The notes below the pieces were generated by a model. The model worked only from the letters and a program-made list of their open reading frames with translations, ran no database searches and was not told the DNA's origin. Position numbers and translations under genes: made by a program. From Allosphingosinicella sp. (GTDB lineage: Bacteria; Pseudomonadota; Alphaproteobacteria; Sphingomonadales; Sphingomonadaceae), in assembly GCA_030146745.1 (NCBI GenBank), contig JASLBD010000066.1, positions 1 to 15,791 of the forward strand: DNA of 15,791 nucleotides, given 5' to 3'. This document shows positions 13,580 through 15,791 of this stretch, one piece after another. Position 1 is the first letter of the stretch. Every line of letters starts with the position of its first letter.

Positions 13580-15520
13580 TCAGGAGGCCAGCCGCATCGT
13601 TCGTCGATAAACCCACAGCGCCAGCAGGACGAACAGAGCCGTCCCCCCAACCAGGGCGACGGTCTCGAACCCGTCCCCGACGACGGCCAGAGGCGTGTCG
13701 CTCCCCGACCCTGCGACGATTCCGGCGAACACCACCCCCCACAGGCTTTCGCCGACGATGAGGCCGGTTGCGGTGAGGACACCCATTCGCCGCGTGAATT
13801 CGGGTTTCTCCCGCCGGTCCCCCCGGCGGTCGTAGTAGAAGCCGATCACCGCTCCGATCACGACCGGGAGGACCGCCGCCATCGGCAGATAGATGCCGAT
13901 GCCGACGGCGAGCGGCGGCAGACGCAGCGTCTTCGCCCGGCCCAGAGCCCCGTCGAGGAGGACCAGGCCGATTCCAGTGAGCGCGCCGTAGCCGATCATC
14001 GTCCAGTTCAGGTTGCCGCCGAGCACGCCCTTGGCGAGGGCGGAGATGAGCGCGGCCTGGGGCGCCGGCAAGGCGTTCGGGCCGGCGCCGGGCATTCCGG
14101 CGAAGCCGATGCCGACGTAGAGCACCTGGAGCACCGGCGGAACGACGAGCGATCCGAAGATCACTCCGAAGATCAGGGCGACCTGCTGCCGCCACGGCGT
14201 GGCTCCGACCAATTGTCCGGTCTTGAGATCCTGCAAATTGTCGTTCGAGATGGTGGCGATTCCGAAGACGAGGCCGGTGACGATCAGCGCATAGGCGACC
14301 AGCGCCTCCGACGTCCCGGCCGGAGTCTCGCGCCCGAACAGGCCGACCAGCATCAGCGACGCGGCGACGACGGAGAGGATGCCGATGCCCGAAACCGGGC
14401 TGTTCGAGGCGCCGATCAGGCCCGCCATGTAGCCGCAGACGGCCGCGATCATCAGTCCGATGACGATGACGAAGATCAGGGCTCCGCCGATCAGGAGGAC
14501 GGCCGAGCCGGCGAGCGGCCCGCCGGCGATCACCGTCCACAACAGCCAGGCGATGGGGGCCAGGATGGCGAGCGAGCCGAAGCCGACGATGGCGATCGGA
14601 AGGTCGCGCTCCCCGAGCGCCAGCACCTGGCCGCCGCGCCGGGCCGCGCTCGCCGCCATCGCCGAGCGGATCCCGCGGAGCACCGGCCCGGCGATCTTGA
14701 GCAGGGTCCAGACGGCGGCGACTCCGATCACCCCGGCGCCGAAGAAGCGCACGTCGCGGGTAAAGACGGTCAGCGCCCAAGCTTCCGGCCCGCCGGGCAG
14801 CGGGCTCTGAGCGGTCAGGATCGGAAGCAGGATCCACCAGCCGATCACCAGTCCGAGGAACATGGCCGCCCCGACCGAGATTCCGACCAGGTGGCCGACC
14901 CCCATCAGCGCGAAGGAGAGGCCGCCGGAGATCCCGGTCGCGCCGGCGCCCGCGCGGAACCAGGCCGAAGCCTCGGCGGCGACCAGCCGGGTCTGGGTGA
15001 GGATCGCGAAGCCCGCGGAGACGAGGCCGCTCCAGACGAGGACCGACAGTCCCTTGACGCTCTCCTCCTCCCCCGCCCGGGAGTTCGAGCCCACCTGAAG
15101 CACCTCGGCCGCGGCACGGCCTTCGGGAAAGGGAAGCGGGCTGTCGACGACCATCGCCCGGCGCAGCGGCACCGAGAAGAGGACTCCCAATATGCCACCG
15201 AGCATGGTGATCGCGGCCGTGGTGACGAACGGGAAGCCCTGCCAGTATCCGATCATCACCAGTCCCGGCAGGACGAAGATGATCGCCGCCAGGGTGCCCG
15301 CGGCCGAGGCGACGGTCTGGACGATATTGTTCTCGAGGATGGTCGAGGAGCTGAACCAGCGCAGCACCGCCATCGAGATGACGGCGGCCGGGATCGAGGT
15401 GGCGAAGGTCAGGCCGACCTTGAGGCCGAGATAGACGTTGGCGGCGGTGAAGACGAGGGTGAGGATCCCTCCGAGCAGGATCGAGCGGACCGTCAGCTCG
15501 CGCATTGCCTTGTCCGCCAT
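13580..15520 (-). CDS. OPT family oligopeptide transporter
   Basis: 646-residue inner-membrane transporter of the oligopeptide transporter superfamily, bacterial TIGR00733-like type, which moves small peptides or peptide-like chelates by ion coupling. It is hydrophobic throughout, with well over a dozen membrane segments. Family signatures include NVYLGLKVGLTFATSIPAAV (28-47), ENNIVQT (63-69), LPFPEGRAAAEVL (129-141), GASNSPVSGIG (370-380), NDNLQDLKTGQLVGATPWR (426-444) and KGVLGGNLNWTMIG (497-510). Length is as expected. The ATG at 15520 has AGGGGG at 7-nt spacing (AGGTGA is also adjacent). It converges on the M1 aminopeptidase gene. A larger overlapping frame to 15707 is out of register with all these motifs. 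Substrate is not determinable. Confidence 0.95.
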   Translation of the reverse strand: MADKAMRELTVRSILLGGILTLVFTAANVYLGLKVGLTFATSIPAAVISMAVLRWFSSSTILENNIVQTVASAAGTLAAIIFVLPGLVMIGYWQGFPFVTTAAITMLGGILGVLFSVPLRRAMVVDSPLPFPEGRAAAEVLQVGSNSRAGEEESVKGLSVLVWSGLVSAGFAILTQTRLVAAEASAWFRAGAGATGISGGLSFALMGVGHLVGISVGAAMFLGLVIGWWILLPILTAQSPLPGGPEAWALTVFTRDVRFFGAGVIGVAAVWTLLKIAGPVLRGIRSAMAASAARRGGQVLALGERDLPIAIVGFGSLAILAPIAWLLWTVIAGGPLAGSAVLLIGGALIFVIVIGLMIAAVCGYMAGLIGASNSPVSGIGILSVVAASLMLVGLFGRETPAGTSEALVAYALIVTGLVFGIATISNDNLQDLKTGQLVGATPWRQQVALIFGVIFGSLVVPPVLQVLYVGIGFAGMPGAGPNALPAPQAALISALAKGVLGGNLNWTMIGYGALTGIGLVLLDGALGRAKTLRLPPLAVGIGIYLPMAAVLPVVIGAVIGFYYDRRGDRREKPEFTRRMGVLTATGLIVGESLWGVVFAGIVAGSGSDTPLAVVGDGFETVALVGGTALFVLLALWVYRRTMRLAS

Positions 15521-15593
15521 TCACCTGCCCCCTGATCGACACCGCACCTTGGCCGACCCGCGGAGGAGCAGCAACCGGGTTGCGACCAGGCTT

Positions 15594-15645
15594 TGCCTCC
15601 GCATCGCAAGATGGGGCGGGAGACCATGCGAAGCATGGTGGAGGG
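15594..15645. repeat. GAA-loop hairpin repeat upstream of the OPT gene
   Basis: ACCATGC (15623-15629) pairs perfectly with GCATGGT (15633-15639) around GAA, followed by GGAGGGG. Just before it CATC-GCAA-GATG forms a second small stem within a GCCTCCG...GGCGGGAG frame. The loop and purine flank resemble the hairpin at 13552. On the minus strand this is the probable leader or upstream region of the OPT gene. Confidence 0.5.
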
Positions 15646-15650
15646 GTAAT

Positions 15651-15699
15651 TGGCGCAGGATTCCGAGGATCAAGTGCGAGACGGCGAAAGCCTGCGCCA
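15651..15699. repeat. Perfect 9-bp inverted repeat, TGGCGCAGG / CCTGCGCCA
   Basis: Arms at 15651-15659 and 15691-15699 with a 31-nt spacer, between the hairpin repeat and an AT-richer patch (15700-15737) containing TTGTATCTTTGGTTTGTGG. It could be a structured leader, a repeat copy or a regulatory site. I find no gene in 15521-15791. Confidence 0.4.
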
Positions 15700-15767
15700 C
15701 ATTTCATGCGGTCCCCCTTGTATCTTTGGTTTGTGGCAGAAGGGGGGTCGCGGGCTTCCGGGCGCCG

Positions 15768-15791
15768 CAGGCGGCTCCGCGGGGCCGCCTG
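15768..15791. other. Perfect 8-bp hairpin at the window edge
   Basis: CAGGCGGC (15768-15775) pairs with GCCGCCTG (15784-15791) around an 8-nt loop. It ends exactly at the last base, so the stem may continue outside. It may be the terminator of a gene beyond the window. Confidence 0.4.

Noticed and set aside
11712..13610. 632-codon plus frame inside the M1 gene
   Set aside because: Out-of-frame arginine-rich translation; the in-register frame has GAMEN and HEIAH-x18-E.
10690..13782. 1030-codon minus-strand frame opposite the M1 gene
   Set aside because: Antisense shadow with repetitive Gly/Asp/Arg composition and no motifs.
13545..15707. 720-codon minus frame overlapping the OPT gene
   Set aside because: Out of register with every OPT signature; composition arginine/glycine-rich.
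1..15791. CRISPR array, prophage, insertion sequence, tRNA or rRNA
   Set aside because: No regularly spaced repeats, transposase motifs or RNA gene signatures seen on reading; the repeats present are isolated hairpin elements.

Overview
The window is high-GC, gene-dense bacterial DNA. Codon use (strong G/C at third positions), Sec and lipoprotein signals, and short hairpin repeats that translate spuriously as MPAKAGIH / MPAFAGMT-like peptides all fit an alphaproteobacterium, most likely Sphingomonadales. That placement rests on style and recalled family knowledge, not on a marker gene.

Left block (1-6410, all on the minus strand): an operator-promoter at 6359-6410 drives a small XRE regulator (6078-6311), a four-helix membrane protein (5657-6112) and a 55-residue exported or membrane-anchored protein (5480-5647). 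Then come three exported zinc peptidases: an M13 neprilysin-like endopeptidase (3318-5366), an M28 lipoprotein (1578-3167) and a second M28 enzyme (1-1581, cut by the window edge), the last two sharing an ATGA stop/start. A CGTCA...TGACG hairpin repeat and a 12-bp hairpin touching a ribosome binding site lie between the M13 gene and the first M28 gene.

Middle block (6411-7916): a decayed hairpin repeat, a small exported-protein gene broken by a one-base frameshift (6566-6792) with a promoter geometry suggesting a leaderless mRNA, then a GNAT acetyltransferase (6868-7362) and queF (7465-7911, queuosine pathway) on the plus strand. queF meets the next gene tail to tail with only 5 bp between stops.

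Right block (7917-15791): a periplasmic protein of 14 uniform 36-residue Sel1 repeats (minus, 7917-9659), divergent from a ketopantoate-reductase-family gene (9777-10814), followed by an M1 aminopeptidase lipoprotein (10876-13548). The M1 gene converges on an OPT-family oligopeptide transporter (13580-15520, minus) across a 31-bp gap holding a strong hairpin. The last 271 bases carry no recognisable gene but several inverted repeats.

Taken together, four secreted or membrane-anchored peptidases plus a peptide transporter suggest a periplasmic peptide-degradation and uptake locus, with unrelated housekeeping genes (queF, panE-like, GNAT) between. I found no CRISPR array, phage genes, transposase, tRNA or rRNA.
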